64,000 bases of DNA, taken from contig NZ_AP024650.1 in the NCBI RefSeq assembly GCF_019977275.1, forward strand, positions 186,001-250,000, written 5' to 3'. How positions within the stretch are numbered: the first letter of the stretch is position 1; the number at the start of each line of letters is the position of its first letter. Shown one piece after another: positions 45,501 to 54,403 of this stretch. The DNA comes from Arthrobacter sp. StoSoilB19. GTDB lineage: Bacteria > Actinomycetota > Actinomycetes > Actinomycetales > Micrococcaceae. Under the pieces are notes generated by a model, which saw only the letters and a list, made by a program, of their open reading frames with translations, did no database searches and had not been told where the DNA came from. The translations under genes and the position numbers were made by a program.

Positions 45501-46279
45501 CGCTGGACCCCCGCCACCGCCTGGTCACCACCAAGTACAACCCCGCCCGGACCTGGACGCCCGAGAACGCGGTGGGCATCGGCGGCGCCTACATGTGCAT
45601 CTACGGCATGGAGGGCCCCGGCGGCTACCAGTTCGTCGGCCGCACCACCCAGGTGTGGTCGCGGTACGCCGGTTCGGCCCCGTTCGAACCCGGTTCGCCC
45701 TGGCTGCTCCGGTTCTTCGACCGCATCTCCTGGTACCCCGTCAGCCCCGAGGAACTCCTGGACCTGCGCGCGGACATGGCAGCAGGACGCGGCCGCGGCG
45801 TGGAGATCGAGGAGGGCACGTTCTCCCTCGCCGAGCACGAACAGTTCCTTGCCGACAACAGCCAGTCCATCGACGCGTTCCGGGAGAAGCAGGGCGCAGC
45901 GTTCGCGGTGGAACGGCAGGCCTGGGCCGACGCCGGCGAGTTCGACCGGGCGGACGCGCTCGCCGCCGTCGTGGCCCCCGCTGTTGACGACGTGGTGGTT
46001 CCCGACGGCGGATCGCTCATCTCCGCACCGTTCGCCGCCAGCGTCTGGAAGGTGGACGTCAAGGCCGGCGACCGTGTCGCCAAGGGCCAGCCGCTGGTCT
46101 CGCTGGAAGCAATGAAGATGGAAACGGTCCTCGAAGCGCCGTGCGAGGGCGTGGTGCTCCGCGTCCTGCCGGCCGCCGGCTCCCAGGTGGTGGCCGGCGA
46201 GGCGGTAGTGGTCCTCGGCGCCGACTTGGGCCTTGAACCGGCAGACGACGCCCAGGAACTGGAAGAGGCAGCAGTATGA
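42512..46279 (+). CDS. Biotin-dependent urea/guanidine carboxylase
   Basis: A 1255-residue single-chain carboxylase. The biotin carboxylase domain fills residues 1-450 (LLIANRGEIACRI, ATP-grasp GGGGGIGMTVC, EVNARLQVEHPVTE). The carboxyltransferase is built from a KipA/AHS2-like part (from about 464, ITVGRPGLQTSVQDW) and a KipI/AHS1-like part (from about 844). A biotinyl domain follows with the target Lys1202 in EAMKMET. The family makes carboxyurea (allophanate) or carboxyguanidine with ATP and bicarbonate. Context favours guanidine. The specificity residue in the carboxyltransferase, likely near residues 700-712, I cannot map with certainty. GTG start overlaps the previous stop; no allophanate hydrolase is fused. 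Confidence 0.92.
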   Translation: MNPFDTPNTFDTLLIANRGEIACRIIESARRLGLRTVAVFSEADRGAKHVRLADEAVLLGPAPAKESYLRVDAILAAAKETGAGAIHPGYGFLSEDAAFAEAVEAAGLVFVGPTAEQLRIFGTKHTARDAARAAGVPMIAGSGLLGDVDDAVAASTAIGFPLMLKATGGGGGIGMTVCRNEAELVDSFPRVARLAGASFGTAGVFAERYVENARHVEVQIFGDGEGRVVSLGDRDCSLQRRHQKVLEEAPAPDLPDELREELHRSSRALCASLNYRSAGTVEFVYDSARKEASFLEVNARLQVEHPVTEAVTGVDLVAWMLRLAQGGSQAQAVLADVPDSLPVTGHAVEARVYAEDPARGFQPSAGTVTNAAYPTAAEARVDAWVETGTDVSTNYDPLLGKIITSGTDRTEAFDLLAAALGNTRIDGIETNLGLLRAATGLEVVRSVQHSTSTLDNVGDPEPRITVGRPGLQTSVQDWPGRTGLWQIGVPPSGPMDDLSFRLGNTALGNPEGAPGLEFTMTGPSLTFTHATTVCVTGAEVAVTVDGTEVPAWTPVTVPAGGTLDAGTAAGKGLRGYILFQGGLDIPEYLGSASTFTLGQFGGHAGRVLRAGDVLRTVKPAAGAPEEAAAAAVPLDSRPALTSTWELAVAEGPHGAPEFFQREDIEELYSAEYEVHFNSARTGVRLTGPKPRWARTDGGEAGLHPSNIHDTAYSVGALDFTGDTPILLGPDGPSLGGFVCPVTVVTAERWKLGQLRPGDKVRFVPIKASQAPSARDLGPGRQLVLPGDAGWSGNLSAHLPAVSPAAGRPARTVRGDGDDGVLGRVPEGSGRPAVTYRRSGDDNLLVEYGEMVLDLGLRARVHALHQHIEALRVPGIVDLTPGIRSLQIKVDPSVLPTGRLLDLVQEIEAALPASSELVVPSRTVRLPLSWDDPATREAIERYMAGVRDDAPWCPWNIEFIRRINGLDSVSDVFDTVFNAEYLVLGLGDVYLGAPVATPLDPRHRLVTTKYNPARTWTPENAVGIGGAYMCIYGMEGPGGYQFVGRTTQVWSRYAGSAPFEPGSPWLLRFFDRISWYPVSPEELLDLRADMAAGRGRGVEIEEGTFSLAEHEQFLADNSQSIDAFREKQGAAFAVERQAWADAGEFDRADALAAVVAPAVDDVVVPDGGSLISAPFAASVWKVDVKAGDRVAKGQPLVSLEAMKMETVLEAPCEGVVLRVLPAAGSQVVAGEAVVVLGADLGLEPADDAQELEEAAV

Positions 46280-48123
46280 GCCCGGCAACCAACAGCAGTG
46301 CCACCAGTCGCGCCAAGGCGGCACTCGCGGCGCTGGAATCAGTAAACCGGCCTGAAATCTGGATCACGGTCCGCAGCGGCGAGGACCTCCTGGCGGAGGC
46401 TGCCGCGATCGACGCCGCCGTGGCAGGTGGCGCGGATCTGCCGTTGGCCGGGCTGCTTTTGGCCGTCAAGAACAATGTTGACGTGGCGGGCATCCCCACC
46501 ACGGCAGCGTGCCCTGGCTTTGCCTACACGCCGGAAAAGGATGCGGAAGCGGTGGCCCGCCTCCGCGCCGCCGGTGCCCTGGTCCTGGGCGCCACCAACC
46601 TGGACCAGTTCGCCACCGGGCTGGTGGGGACGCGCAGCCCCTACGGCGCCGTCCGGGATTCGCGCCGGCCGGAGTACATTTCCGGCGGTTCCAGCTCCGG
46701 CTCCGCGGTGGCGGTGGCACTGGGACTGGTGGACATCGCGATCGGCACGGACACGGCGGGCTCCGGCCGGGTCCCCGCCGGGCTGCAGGGCATCGTGGGC
46801 ATCAAGGCAACACTGAACGCCGTCTCCACGGAGGGGGTGGTGCCCGCCTGCCGGTCCTGGGACGCCGTCACCATCTTTGCCCGGCACCTGTCCACCGCCG
46901 AGCTGGCCATGGGCTTCATGGCCGGCAACTCCCGGTCCTGGCCCGCGGACATCAAACTGGCCGCGCCGGCACGTCCCCGCGTGGCATATCCCGCCAGCCT
47001 GCCCGCATTGCCCCCTGAGTGGGCGGCGGAATTCAAGCGGCAGGTTGACCGCCTGCGGTCCAGCGGGGTGGATGCCGAAGCAATCGAATTCGACGACTTC
47101 CTGCAGGCAGCACGGCTGCTGTACGACGGCGCGCTGGTGGCCGAACGCCACGCTGCGTTGGGGGCCTTCCTGGCAAAGCACGACGCCGGCACTGACGGCC
47201 AGGCGGGCATCGATCCCACCGTGGCGGGCATCATCCGGGCGGCCGGTACCGTTTCCGCCTCCCGGTACGTTGCCGATACCGCCCGGCTGGAGGAACTGCG
47301 GACCAGGGCGCTGGCCCGGATCGCCGGCTTCGATGCCCTCCTGGTTCCCACGGCGCCCTTCCACCCCACGCTGGCTGAGGTGGCCGCGGACCCGGTAGGC
47401 GTGAATTCGCTGATGGGCACCTACACCAATTTCTGTAACCTGTTCGACCTCTGTGCCGTGGCTGTCCCTGCCGGGGAAGTGGACGGCGCGCAGTTCGGCC
47501 TCACGGTGGTCGGCCGGACCTTCGACGATGCCGTGGCGGCCGATATCGCCCGCCGCGTGGAGCTAACCCCGGACGCTCCCGCCCTCTTCGCTCCGGGCGC
47601 AGCAGCGGAGGTTGGCCGCACCGGCGCCCACCCGTCGTCGTCCACGCCCTGGCCTTTGGCGGCGGGCGCAACGGCCGTGCCGCTGGTGGTGGTGGGTGCG
47701 CACCGCAAGGGCCAGCCGCTGGCGCCGCAGCTGGAGGAACTCGGGGCCTCGTGGGATGGTCCGGTCCGGACCGCCGCACGCTACCGCATGGTGGCGCTGG
47801 ACACGGTGCCGGCAAAGCCGGGCGTTTACCGGTCCGACGACGGCGCGGAACTGGTGGGGGAGCGGTGGCTGCTGTCCCCTGCGGCCCTGGGGACGTTCCT
47901 GGCCGCCCTCCCGGAACCCATGCTCCTGGGATCCGTGGAGCTGTCGGACGGCTCCAGCGCCGTCGGGTTCGCCTGTGATGCGGTTGCCGCTGCGGGCGGG
48001 AAGGACATCACGGCCTGGGGTGACTGGCTGGCGGACCGGAGCGTGGAACCGAAGCCGCGGACCGTGTGGCGGGACCTGGGGGAGGCGGCCCTGGCCGGGT
48101 TCAGCCGCGGCGAGCGGGGATAG
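46276..48123 (+). CDS. atzF: Allophanate hydrolase
   Basis: A 615-residue enzyme hydrolysing allophanate to two ammonia and two CO2. The N-terminal amidase domain has the full triad: Lys65 (LLAVKNNVD), the cis-Ser in GGSSSGS (about 138-142) and the nucleophile Ser163 (TDTAGSGRVPA). The C-terminal domain (from about 470, VPLVVVGAHRKGQPL to the end) matches the AtzF/DUR1 extension needed for the decarboxylation step. ATGA overlap with the carboxylase. Its last 23 bases overlap the end of the hydrolase remnant on the other strand. Confidence 0.93.
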   Translation: MSPATNSSATSRAKAALAALESVNRPEIWITVRSGEDLLAEAAAIDAAVAGGADLPLAGLLLAVKNNVDVAGIPTTAACPGFAYTPEKDAEAVARLRAAGALVLGATNLDQFATGLVGTRSPYGAVRDSRRPEYISGGSSSGSAVAVALGLVDIAIGTDTAGSGRVPAGLQGIVGIKATLNAVSTEGVVPACRSWDAVTIFARHLSTAELAMGFMAGNSRSWPADIKLAAPARPRVAYPASLPALPPEWAAEFKRQVDRLRSSGVDAEAIEFDDFLQAARLLYDGALVAERHAALGAFLAKHDAGTDGQAGIDPTVAGIIRAAGTVSASRYVADTARLEELRTRALARIAGFDALLVPTAPFHPTLAEVAADPVGVNSLMGTYTNFCNLFDLCAVAVPAGEVDGAQFGLTVVGRTFDDAVAADIARRVELTPDAPALFAPGAAAEVGRTGAHPSSSTPWPLAAGATAVPLVVVGAHRKGQPLAPQLEELGASWDGPVRTAARYRMVALDTVPAKPGVYRSDDGAELVGERWLLSPAALGTFLAALPEPMLLGSVELSDGSSAVGFACDAVAAAGGKDITAWGDWLADRSVEPKPRTVWRDLGEAALAGFSRGERG

Positions 48124-48708
48124 TGCCGGTGGCATCCGGGCGGGTTCCGCCGTCCGGATGCCCGCCCGTGAAATACGCCGCGATGTCGGTCACAAGCTCC
48201 TTGACGGCCGCCGGAATGGACCCGTGGAAGCACTTGGGGGAGAGCTGGTAAGTGCTGCCTGGAACTGCCTGGTGCAGCCGCTCCGCCGTTTCCTTGTAGC
48301 CCGGGCTGGTGGCCTTCTTCATGTGCGCCAGGGCGTGGCCCACCTTGCCGCCGTTGACGGCGTCCTCGAACCCGTCCAGCCACGCGGTGTCGATGCTGCC
48401 GTCGATGTTCACCGCTGCGTCGTACACCGCAAGCCTGTCCGGGACCTTTGCGGTTCCGGTGAACTCCTGCACGGTGTTCAGCGCCACCGCTCCGCCCAGC
48501 CCTCTCCCAGGCCTTTCGCCAGGGCGATGGAGAACTGGCGGTAGATCAGGGCCGTGAGGAACGCGCCGCCGATCAGCAGCACCCGCTTTTGCCCGGGCGC
48601 GTCTTCGGTGCCGTAGCTGTACAAAGCCAGCCTGCCGCCGTCGTGCGCTGGAAGTACCCGTTCTTTCACCCGTCCATCCCAGGGTGTGAGCCTGCGGGCC
48701 AGCTGCAA
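48101..48708 (-). pseudogene. Alpha/beta hydrolase remnant with internal deletion
   Basis: Two minus-strand frames together make a shortened relative of the hydrolase at 37587-38423. The 5' part (48708 down to about 48500) reads LALYSYGTEDAPGQKRVLLI then IALAKGLGEGW. The 3' part, in another frame, reads GLGGAVALNTVQEF, DRLAVYDAAVNIDGS and IPAAVKELVTDIAAYFTG. At the junction (about 48490-48510) some 45 residues are missing compared with the intact copy, including the strand carrying RRGRG and the GHS of the nucleophile elbow. No active enzyme can result. Confidence 0.75.
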
Positions 48709-48729
48709 GTCCTGGCACCCAATGCCCGG

Positions 48730-48735
48730 TAAACT
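48730..48735 (+). promoter_or_regulatory. -10 hexamer upstream of lysS
   Basis: TAAACT is eight bases before GTG 48744 and two before ATG 48738. With no Shine-Dalgarno, a leaderless lysS message starting at or near the GTG is likely. Confidence 0.4.
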
Positions 48736-48743
48736 TGATGATT

Positions 48744-50276
48744 GTGACTTCCCAAAACACCCCCTCGCCCAAGAACGCCCCGGAGCCCGTTGATGCCAGC
48801 GAGCAGATGCGGATCCGCATGGAAAAGCGCGCCAAACTTCTTGAGCGCGGCACGGAGGCGTACCCCGTGGGGGTGGAGCGGACGCATTCGCTCGCCGAGA
48901 TCCGGGAAAAGTACGCCCACCTCGAAGCCGACGACACCACCGGCGACACCGTGGGCGTCACCGGCCGCGTTGTCTTCATCCGCAACACCGGCAAGCTCTG
49001 CTTCGCCACCCTGCAGGAAGGCGGCACCGACGGCAAAGCCACCCGCCTGCAGGCCATGCTGAGCTTGGCCAACGTGGGTGAGGAGGCGCTCGCCGACTGG
49101 AAGGCCCTGGTTGACCTCGGCGACCACGTGTTCATCAAGGGCGAGGTCATCTCCTCCCGCCGCGGCGAGCTGTCGATCATGGCGGACTCCTGGTCCATGG
49201 CCTCCAAGGCCCTGCGCCCGCTTCCGGTCCTGCACGCGGACCTGAACGAGGAAACCCGCGTCCGCCAGCGCTACGTCGACCTGATGGTCCGCGACGAAGC
49301 CCGCGAAATGGTCTACACCCGTGCCGCCATCACCCGCTCCATCCGCGAAACGCTGTTCCGGCACCGCTACGTGGAAGTGGAAACCCCCATCCTGAACCTG
49401 GTCCACGGCGGAGCCCTGGCCCGGCCGTTCGAAACCCACATGAACGCCTTCGACCAGAAGATGACGCTGCGCATCGCCACCGAGCTGTACCTCAAGCGCG
49501 CCGTTGTTGGCGGCATCGACCGCGTGTATGACATGGGCCGCGTGTTCCGCAACGAGGGCGTGGACTCCACCCACAGCCCCGAATTCACCACCCTTGAGTG
49601 CTACGAGGCCTGGGCGGACCAGTTCGTGATGGCAGAGCGGATCAAGGAGATCATCCTCGACGCCGCCGACGCCGTGGGTGCCGGACGCGTCCTTCAGACC
49701 GGGGCGGGGGAGATCAACCTCGACGGCGAGTGGGCCTGGCTGGCCGTCTACCCCGGACTTTCCGACGCCGTGGGGCAGGAGATCACGCCGGAGACGCCCG
49801 TTGAGGTGCTTCGGGAGATCGCGGAAAAGCACGACGTCAAGGCGGACCCCAAGTGGGACGCCGAAAAGCTGGCGGTGGAACTCTTCGGCGAAATCGTGGA
49901 GCCCACCCTGCTGAACCCCACCTTCGTCTACGACTACCCGCCCTCCGCCCAGCCGCTGGCCCGCCCGCACCGCGAGGACGGCCGGCTGATCGAGGCCTGG
50001 GACCTGATCATCGGCGGCATGGAGCGCGGCACCGCCTTCTCCGAGCTGATCGACCCCGTCATCCAGCGCGAACGGCTCACCGAGCAGTCCCTGCACGCAG
50101 CCGCCGGTGACGTGGAGGCAATGCAGCTGGACGAGGACTTCCTGCGCGCCCTGGAATACGGCGCCCCTCCCATGGGCGGCATCGGCCTGGGCATCGACCG
50201 GCTGGTCATGCTCTTCACGGGCGCCGGCATCCGCGAAACCATCCTGTTCCCCCTGCTGAAGCCCGAAGGGCACTGA
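48744..50276 (+). CDS. lysS: Lysyl-tRNA synthetase (class II)
   Basis: A 510-residue class II synthetase charging tRNA-Lys. The N-terminal OB-fold anticodon-binding domain (VGVTGRVVFIRNTGKLCFATL, split at the turn) precedes the catalytic core. Motif 1 is ETLFRHRYVEVETPIL, motif 2 is FRNEGVDSTHSPEFTTLE and motif 3 is GIGLGIDRLVMLFTG. GTG 48744 is preferred for its distance from TAAACT; ATG 48738 and TTG 48735 are in frame. A small membrane-protein gene follows two bases later. Confidence 0.95.
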   Translation: MTSQNTPSPKNAPEPVDASEQMRIRMEKRAKLLERGTEAYPVGVERTHSLAEIREKYAHLEADDTTGDTVGVTGRVVFIRNTGKLCFATLQEGGTDGKATRLQAMLSLANVGEEALADWKALVDLGDHVFIKGEVISSRRGELSIMADSWSMASKALRPLPVLHADLNEETRVRQRYVDLMVRDEAREMVYTRAAITRSIRETLFRHRYVEVETPILNLVHGGALARPFETHMNAFDQKMTLRIATELYLKRAVVGGIDRVYDMGRVFRNEGVDSTHSPEFTTLECYEAWADQFVMAERIKEIILDAADAVGAGRVLQTGAGEINLDGEWAWLAVYPGLSDAVGQEITPETPVEVLREIAEKHDVKADPKWDAEKLAVELFGEIVEPTLLNPTFVYDYPPSAQPLARPHREDGRLIEAWDLIIGGMERGTAFSELIDPVIQRERLTEQSLHAAAGDVEAMQLDEDFLRALEYGAPPMGGIGLGIDRLVMLFTGAGIRETILFPLLKPEGH

Positions 50277-50278
50277 CC

Positions 50279-50455
50279 ATGGAATACGTAGCGGTTATCC
50301 TGCCCTCCCTGGTGGTGGGCCTGCTGTTCTGGTTCGCCATGAAGGCAATCTTCAACGCGGACAAGGCCGAGCGCCAGGCGGAGGCCCGTGCGCAGGCCGA
50401 GGCGGATTCCCTCCCGGTGCAGCCCACGGACCGCCCGGGCCCCGAATCCAAATAG
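50279..50455 (+). CDS. 58-residue single-span membrane protein
   Basis: ATG 50279 lies two bases after the lysS stop, so it is probably read through from lysS translation. The peptide starts MEYVAVILPSLVVGLLFWFA, a membrane helix with almost no leader. A charged Ala/Glu/Arg-rich helix (NADKAERQAEARAQAEAD) and a Pro-rich end ending PGPESK follow. The layout suggests a short N-terminal membrane anchor with a cytoplasmic helix. I recognise no family; similar small ORFs are often found after lysS in related genera, by recollection only. Confidence 0.65.
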   Translation: MEYVAVILPSLVVGLLFWFAMKAIFNADKAERQAEARAQAEADSLPVQPTDRPGPESK

Positions 50456-50583
50456 ATAAACCCCCTTCTTTCCGGTTTTATCCCCAAGGAACGAATAGGC
50501 GCTTTGACGCGTTGCCAAGATAAGAGTCATAATTTTTTTGGGAAACATCCTGCTTTTCTGAAAACCCAAGAGGAAGACCTTTA

Positions 50584-50916
50584 ATGGCACAGAAAGTAAA
50601 CATCATCCTCGTTGATGATCTGGATGGGGGATCCGCAGACGAGAATGTTAAGTTCGGCCTCGATGGGGTCAACTACGAGATTGACCTGTCGGCAGCCAAT
50701 GCCGCTGAACTTCGGTCTTCACTGGAGAGGTTCATCAACGCTGCACGCAAGGCTTCCGGAGGCCGCACCGCCCAGCGGGCGAAGGCTCCGGCCGGTGGCC
50801 GCAGCCACGATTCGGCGCAAATCCGGCAATGGGCCCGGGATAACGGCTACACCGTTAACAGCCGCGGCCGAATTCAGGCTGAAATCCAGGAAGCCTACCA
50901 AAAGGCAAATTCCTAG
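50584..50916 (+). CDS. lsr2: Lsr2 family nucleoid-associated protein
   Basis: A 110-residue protein with the Lsr2 N-terminal dimerisation domain (MAQKVNIILVDDLDGGS, VKFGLDGVNYEIDLS). The C-terminal DNA-binding domain (QIRQWARDNGYTVNSRGRIQ) carries the AT-hook-like RGR that inserts into the minor groove. Lsr2 binds AT-rich DNA and silences acquired genes, the actinobacterial counterpart of H-NS. A Lys/Arg/Gly-rich linker joins the halves. AGAGGAAGACC lies upstream as ribosome site, and a strong terminator follows. Confidence 0.95.
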   Translation: MAQKVNIILVDDLDGGSADENVKFGLDGVNYEIDLSAANAAELRSSLERFINAARKASGGRTAQRAKAPAGGRSHDSAQIRQWARDNGYTVNSRGRIQAEIQEAYQKANS

Positions 50917-50936
50917 GTACGCGCGTGGCCTGACTA

Positions 50937-50974
50937 AAAAGCCCTGCTTCCCCCCTTCGGGAGGCAGGGCTTTT
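50937..50974. terminator. Rho-independent terminator after lsr2 (bidirectional)
   Basis: AAAAGCCCTGC (50937-50947) pairs with GCAGGGCTTTT (50964-50974), with an inner CCC/GGG stem around TTCGG. The A-run and T-run make it usable for both lsr2 and the converging gene at 51009. Confidence 0.9.
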
Positions 50975-51008
50975 GGCGGGGTACAGGTATTTAGCGGTAC
51001 GGGCGTAA

Positions 51009-51626
51009 TTACTCCCGCGCCGCAGCCGGGGATTCACCGCTGTGCGATTCACGGCGCAGCAGGCTGCCGGCAGCAAACTGCTCGGCGACATAGAACACGA
51101 AAGGCGGAATATCGCCTGTTTTCGCCAGTACCACTCCAGACCCGGCACTGGCGAGGGCCAGCGCTGCCGCTTCCTTTTTCCGGTGCGGCAAGGTTGCCAG
51201 GGTGCCGGACAGGGACCCGAGCGCGAGCACATGCAGCCACGCATAGGCGTGGAACGGCCACGCCGGGAAGCGGCGCGCCGCGAAGCGCTCCAGGTCCGAC
51301 GCACGCATTGCGAGTTCGGACACAAATAACGGCGCCCCGGCGGCAAGTGCGACGGCGGCTGTGCCGGCGAGTGCCCTGCTCCTTCCGGGCGGGAGGGCCA
51401 GGGCCAGCCGGGCAAACGCCGCGGGCATGGCAGCCGTCCCCGCCGCCGCCACATGTTGTCCGGCCACCCACCAGCGCTGCCCCTTCCGGAGCATGTCCAG
51501 CCGCCGCGCAGCGTCGGGCTCCAGGTAGACCCCCGGCACCGGGCTGATGCCGGCCAGCCAAACCGCACCGGCCGCGAGGGCAACCCCCGCCGGGCGCCTG
51601 ACGCGTTCCAGGTCCACCTGCGACAT
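51009..51626 (-). CDS. Multi-span membrane protein of unknown function
   Basis: A 205-residue protein with four to five hydrophobic segments (about residues 13-30, 52-72, 83-105, 120-142 and 150-168) separated by short basic loops (MLRKGQRWW, MRASDLERFAARRF). No charged active-site pattern or transporter signature is visible. It converges on lsr2 across the shared terminator and is divergent from clpC. I do not recognise a family. The 272 bases between it and clpC hold no other gene. Confidence 0.65.
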   Translation of the reverse strand: MSQVDLERVRRPAGVALAAGAVWLAGISPVPGVYLEPDAARRLDMLRKGQRWWVAGQHVAAAGTAAMPAAFARLALALPPGRSRALAGTAAVALAAGAPLFVSELAMRASDLERFAARRFPAWPFHAYAWLHVLALGSLSGTLATLPHRKKEAAALALASAGSGVVLAKTGDIPPFVFYVAEQFAAGSLLRRESHSGESPAAARE

Positions 51627-51898
51627 GTTCCCGCCCTCCCCGCTGATTCACGCTGCCCATGTTGCTCCCGCTGGAGCGGCCAAGGCCGCCGTTAGGGCCA
51701 AGAATGGCCCATCATCCGGCGCGGGACAAGGGCTTCTTGGAGGGCTCCTTTGCCCGCTGCTGCCCGGCGGCCGAAGTCCGTGGAAGGGGGCGCGGCAATA
51801 TTCCCGGAAGTCCCATGTTTCCCCTGTGGCGAACACGCTCCACAACTTCGGACCGGCCACGTAGCATCAAAGTACGTCGTAGCTAGGAGTGTGGCGAA

Positions 51899-54391
51899 AT
51901 GTTTGAGCGATTTACGGACCGTGCCCGTCGCGTAGTTGTGCTTGCCCAAGAAGAGGCACGCATGCTGAACCACAATTACATCGGTACCGAACACATCCTC
52001 TTGGGTCTGATCCATGAGGGTGAGGGCGTTGCCGCCAAAGCTCTTGAGTCCTTGAGCATTTCGCTCGACGGCGTGCGCGAGCAGGTGCAGGAGATCATCG
52101 GGCAGGGCCAGCAGGCCCCCTCCGGCCACATCCCCTTCACCCCCCGCGCCAAGAAGGTGCTGGAGCTCTCGCTGCGCGAAGCCCTGCAGCTGGGCCACAA
52201 CTACATCGGCACGGAGCACATCCTGCTCGGCCTGATCCGCGAGGGTGAAGGCGTCGCCGCCCAGGTGCTGGTCAAGCTCGGCGCCGACCTCAACCGGGTC
52301 CGCCAGCAGGTCATCCAGCTCCTCTCCGGCTACCAGGGCAAGGAAACCACCGGCGCAGGCGTCGGCGGCGGACAGCCCGAAGGCGCACCCGCCGGTTCCG
52401 TGGTCCTGGACCAGTTCGGCCGCAACCTGACCCAGGCTGCGCGCGAGAACAAGCTGGACCCCGTCATCGGCCGCGAGCAGGAAATGGAACGCGTCATGCA
52501 GGTCCTTTCCCGCCGCACCAAGAACAACCCGGTCCTCATCGGTGAGCCCGGCGTCGGCAAGACGGCCGTCGTCGAAGGCCTGGCCCAGGCGATTGTCCGC
52601 GGCGACGTTCCGGAGACCATCCGGGACAAGCAGCTGTACACCCTGGACCTCGGTTCCCTGGTGGCAGGTTCCCGTTACCGCGGTGACTTTGAAGAGCGCC
52701 TCAAGAAGGTCCTCAAGGAGATCCGCACGCGCGGCGACATCATCCTGTTCATCGATGAGATCCACACGCTGGTGGGTGCCGGTGCCGCCGAAGGCGCCAT
52801 CGACGCAGCCTCGATCCTGAAGCCCATGCTGGCCCGCGGCGAGCTGCAGACCATCGGCGCCACCACTCTGGATGAGTACCGCAAGCACATCGAGAAGGAT
52901 GCCGCCCTGGAGCGCCGCTTCCAGCCGATCCAGGTCAAGGAACCCTCCGTGGCGCACGCCATTGAGATCCTCAAGGGCCTGCGCGACCGCTACGAGGCGC
53001 ACCACCGGGTCACCATCACCGACGGCGCCCTGGCCTCCGCTGCAAGCCTGGCCGAGCGCTACATCTCGGACCGCTTCCTGCCGGACAAGGCGATCGACCT
53101 GATCGACGAAGCCGGCGCCCGGCTGCGCATCCGCCGCATGACCGCTCCGCCGGAGCTCAAGGCCATGGACGAGCGCATCGCCAAGCTGAAGATGGAGAAG
53201 GAATCCGCCATCGACGCGCAGGACTTCGAAGGCGCCGCTTCGCTCCGCGACAAGGAACAGAAGATGATTTCCGAGCGCGCGGAGAAGGAACGCCACTGGA
53301 AGTCCGGCGGCATGGACGACATCTCCGAGGTGGATGAGGATCTCATCGCCGAGGTGCTGGCCAACTCCACCGGCATCCCCGTCTTCAAGCTGACCGAGGA
53401 AGAGTCCTCGCGGCTGCTCAAGATGGAAGACGAACTGCACAAGCGCGTGGTGGGCCAGGACGAGGCCATCAAGGCACTGTCGCAGGCCATCCGCCGTACC
53501 CGTGCAGGGCTCAAGGACCCCAAGCGCCCCGGTGGCTCGTTCATCTTCGCCGGCCCCACCGGCGTCGGCAAGACCGAGCTCGCAAAGGCACTCGCAGAGT
53601 TCCTGTTCGGTGAAGAGGACGCCCTCATCACCCTGGACATGTCCGAGTACTCCGAGAAGCACACCGTCTCGCGGCTCTTCGGTGCCCCTCCGGGCTACGT
53701 GGGCTACGAAGAGGGTGGCCAGCTGACCGAGAAGGTCCGCCGCCGTCCGTTCTCCGTGGTGCTGTTCGACGAAGTGGAAAAGGCCCACGCGGACCTCTTC
53801 AACTCGCTGCTGCAGATCCTGGAAGACGGCCGCCTGACCGACTCCCAGGGCCGCGTGGTGGACTTCAAGAACACCGTGATCATCATGACCACCAACCTGG
53901 GTACCCGGGACATCTCCAAGAGCGTTGCCACCGGCTTCCAGTCCGGCACCGACACGCAGACCGGCTACAACCGCATGCGTGCCCGTGTGACGGAGGAGCT
54001 CAAGCAGCACTTCCGTCCCGAGTTCCTGAACCGTGTTGACGACGTCGTGGTGTTCCCGCAGCTGACCCAGGACGAGATCATCGAGATCGTGGACCTGTTC
54101 GTCACCCGCCTGGAGAAGCGCCTCAAGGACAAGGACATGGGCATCGAGCTCACCAAGGCCGCAAAGGTGCTCCTCGCAACCCGCGGCTACGATCCCGCCA
54201 TGGGTGCCCGGCCCCTGCGCCGCACCATCCAGCGCGAGATCGAGGACCAGCTCTCCGAGAAGATCCTCTTCGGCGAGATCCACCCCGGCGACATCGTCGT
54301 GGTGGATGTCGAAGGCGAAGGCGACGACGCGAAGTTCACCTTCGCCGGCAACGCCAAGCCGCGCATCCCGGAGATCGCCCCGAGCGTCTAG
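51899..54391 (+). CDS. clpC: ATP-dependent Clp protease ATP-binding subunit ClpC
   Basis: An 830-residue Hsp100 unfoldase that feeds substrates to ClpP. AGGAG lies nine bases before ATG. It has two N-terminal Clp repeats ([29 protein letters not shown] twice), AAA domain 1 with Walker A GEPGVGKT at 215-222, a UVR motif around residues 430-465, and AAA domain 2 with GPTGVGKT at 552-559. The middle domain is short, as in ClpC rather than Clp[18 protein letters not shown] and [11 protein letters not shown] are typical. A terminator follows. Confidence 0.96.
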   Translation: MFERFTDRARRVVVLAQEEARMLNHNYIGTEHILLGLIHEGEGVAAKALESLSISLDGVREQVQEIIGQGQQAPSGHIPFTPRAKKVLELSLREALQLGHNYIGTEHILLGLIREGEGVAAQVLVKLGADLNRVRQQVIQLLSGYQGKETTGAGVGGGQPEGAPAGSVVLDQFGRNLTQAARENKLDPVIGREQEMERVMQVLSRRTKNNPVLIGEPGVGKTAVVEGLAQAIVRGDVPETIRDKQLYTLDLGSLVAGSRYRGDFEERLKKVLKEIRTRGDIILFIDEIHTLVGAGAAEGAIDAASILKPMLARGELQTIGATTLDEYRKHIEKDAALERRFQPIQVKEPSVAHAIEILKGLRDRYEAHHRVTITDGALASAASLAERYISDRFLPDKAIDLIDEAGARLRIRRMTAPPELKAMDERIAKLKMEKESAIDAQDFEGAASLRDKEQKMISERAEKERHWKSGGMDDISEVDEDLIAEVLANSTGIPVFKLTEEESSRLLKMEDELHKRVVGQDEAIKALSQAIRRTRAGLKDPKRPGGSFIFAGPTGVGKTELAKALAEFLFGEEDALITLDMSEYSEKHTVSRLFGAPPGYVGYEEGGQLTEKVRRRPFSVVLFDEVEKAHADLFNSLLQILEDGRLTDSQGRVVDFKNTVIIMTTNLGTRDISKSVATGFQSGTDTQTGYNRMRARVTEELKQHFRPEFLNRVDDVVVFPQLTQDEIIEIVDLFVTRLEKRLKDKDMGIELTKAAKVLLATRGYDPAMGARPLRRTIQREIEDQLSEKILFGEIHPGDIVVVDVEGEGDDAKFTFAGNAKPRIPEIAPSV

Positions 54392-54403
54392 TCTCCACAG
54401 CCA

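Noticed and set aside
48666..50273. 535-codon minus-strand open frame opposite lysS
   Set aside because: Antisense of a complete lysyl-tRNA synthetase; no independent evidence of coding.
51820..51895. ClgR operator upstream of clpC
   Set aside because: GGCGAACACGC is only a partial match to the CGC-N5-GCG pattern; too weak to list.
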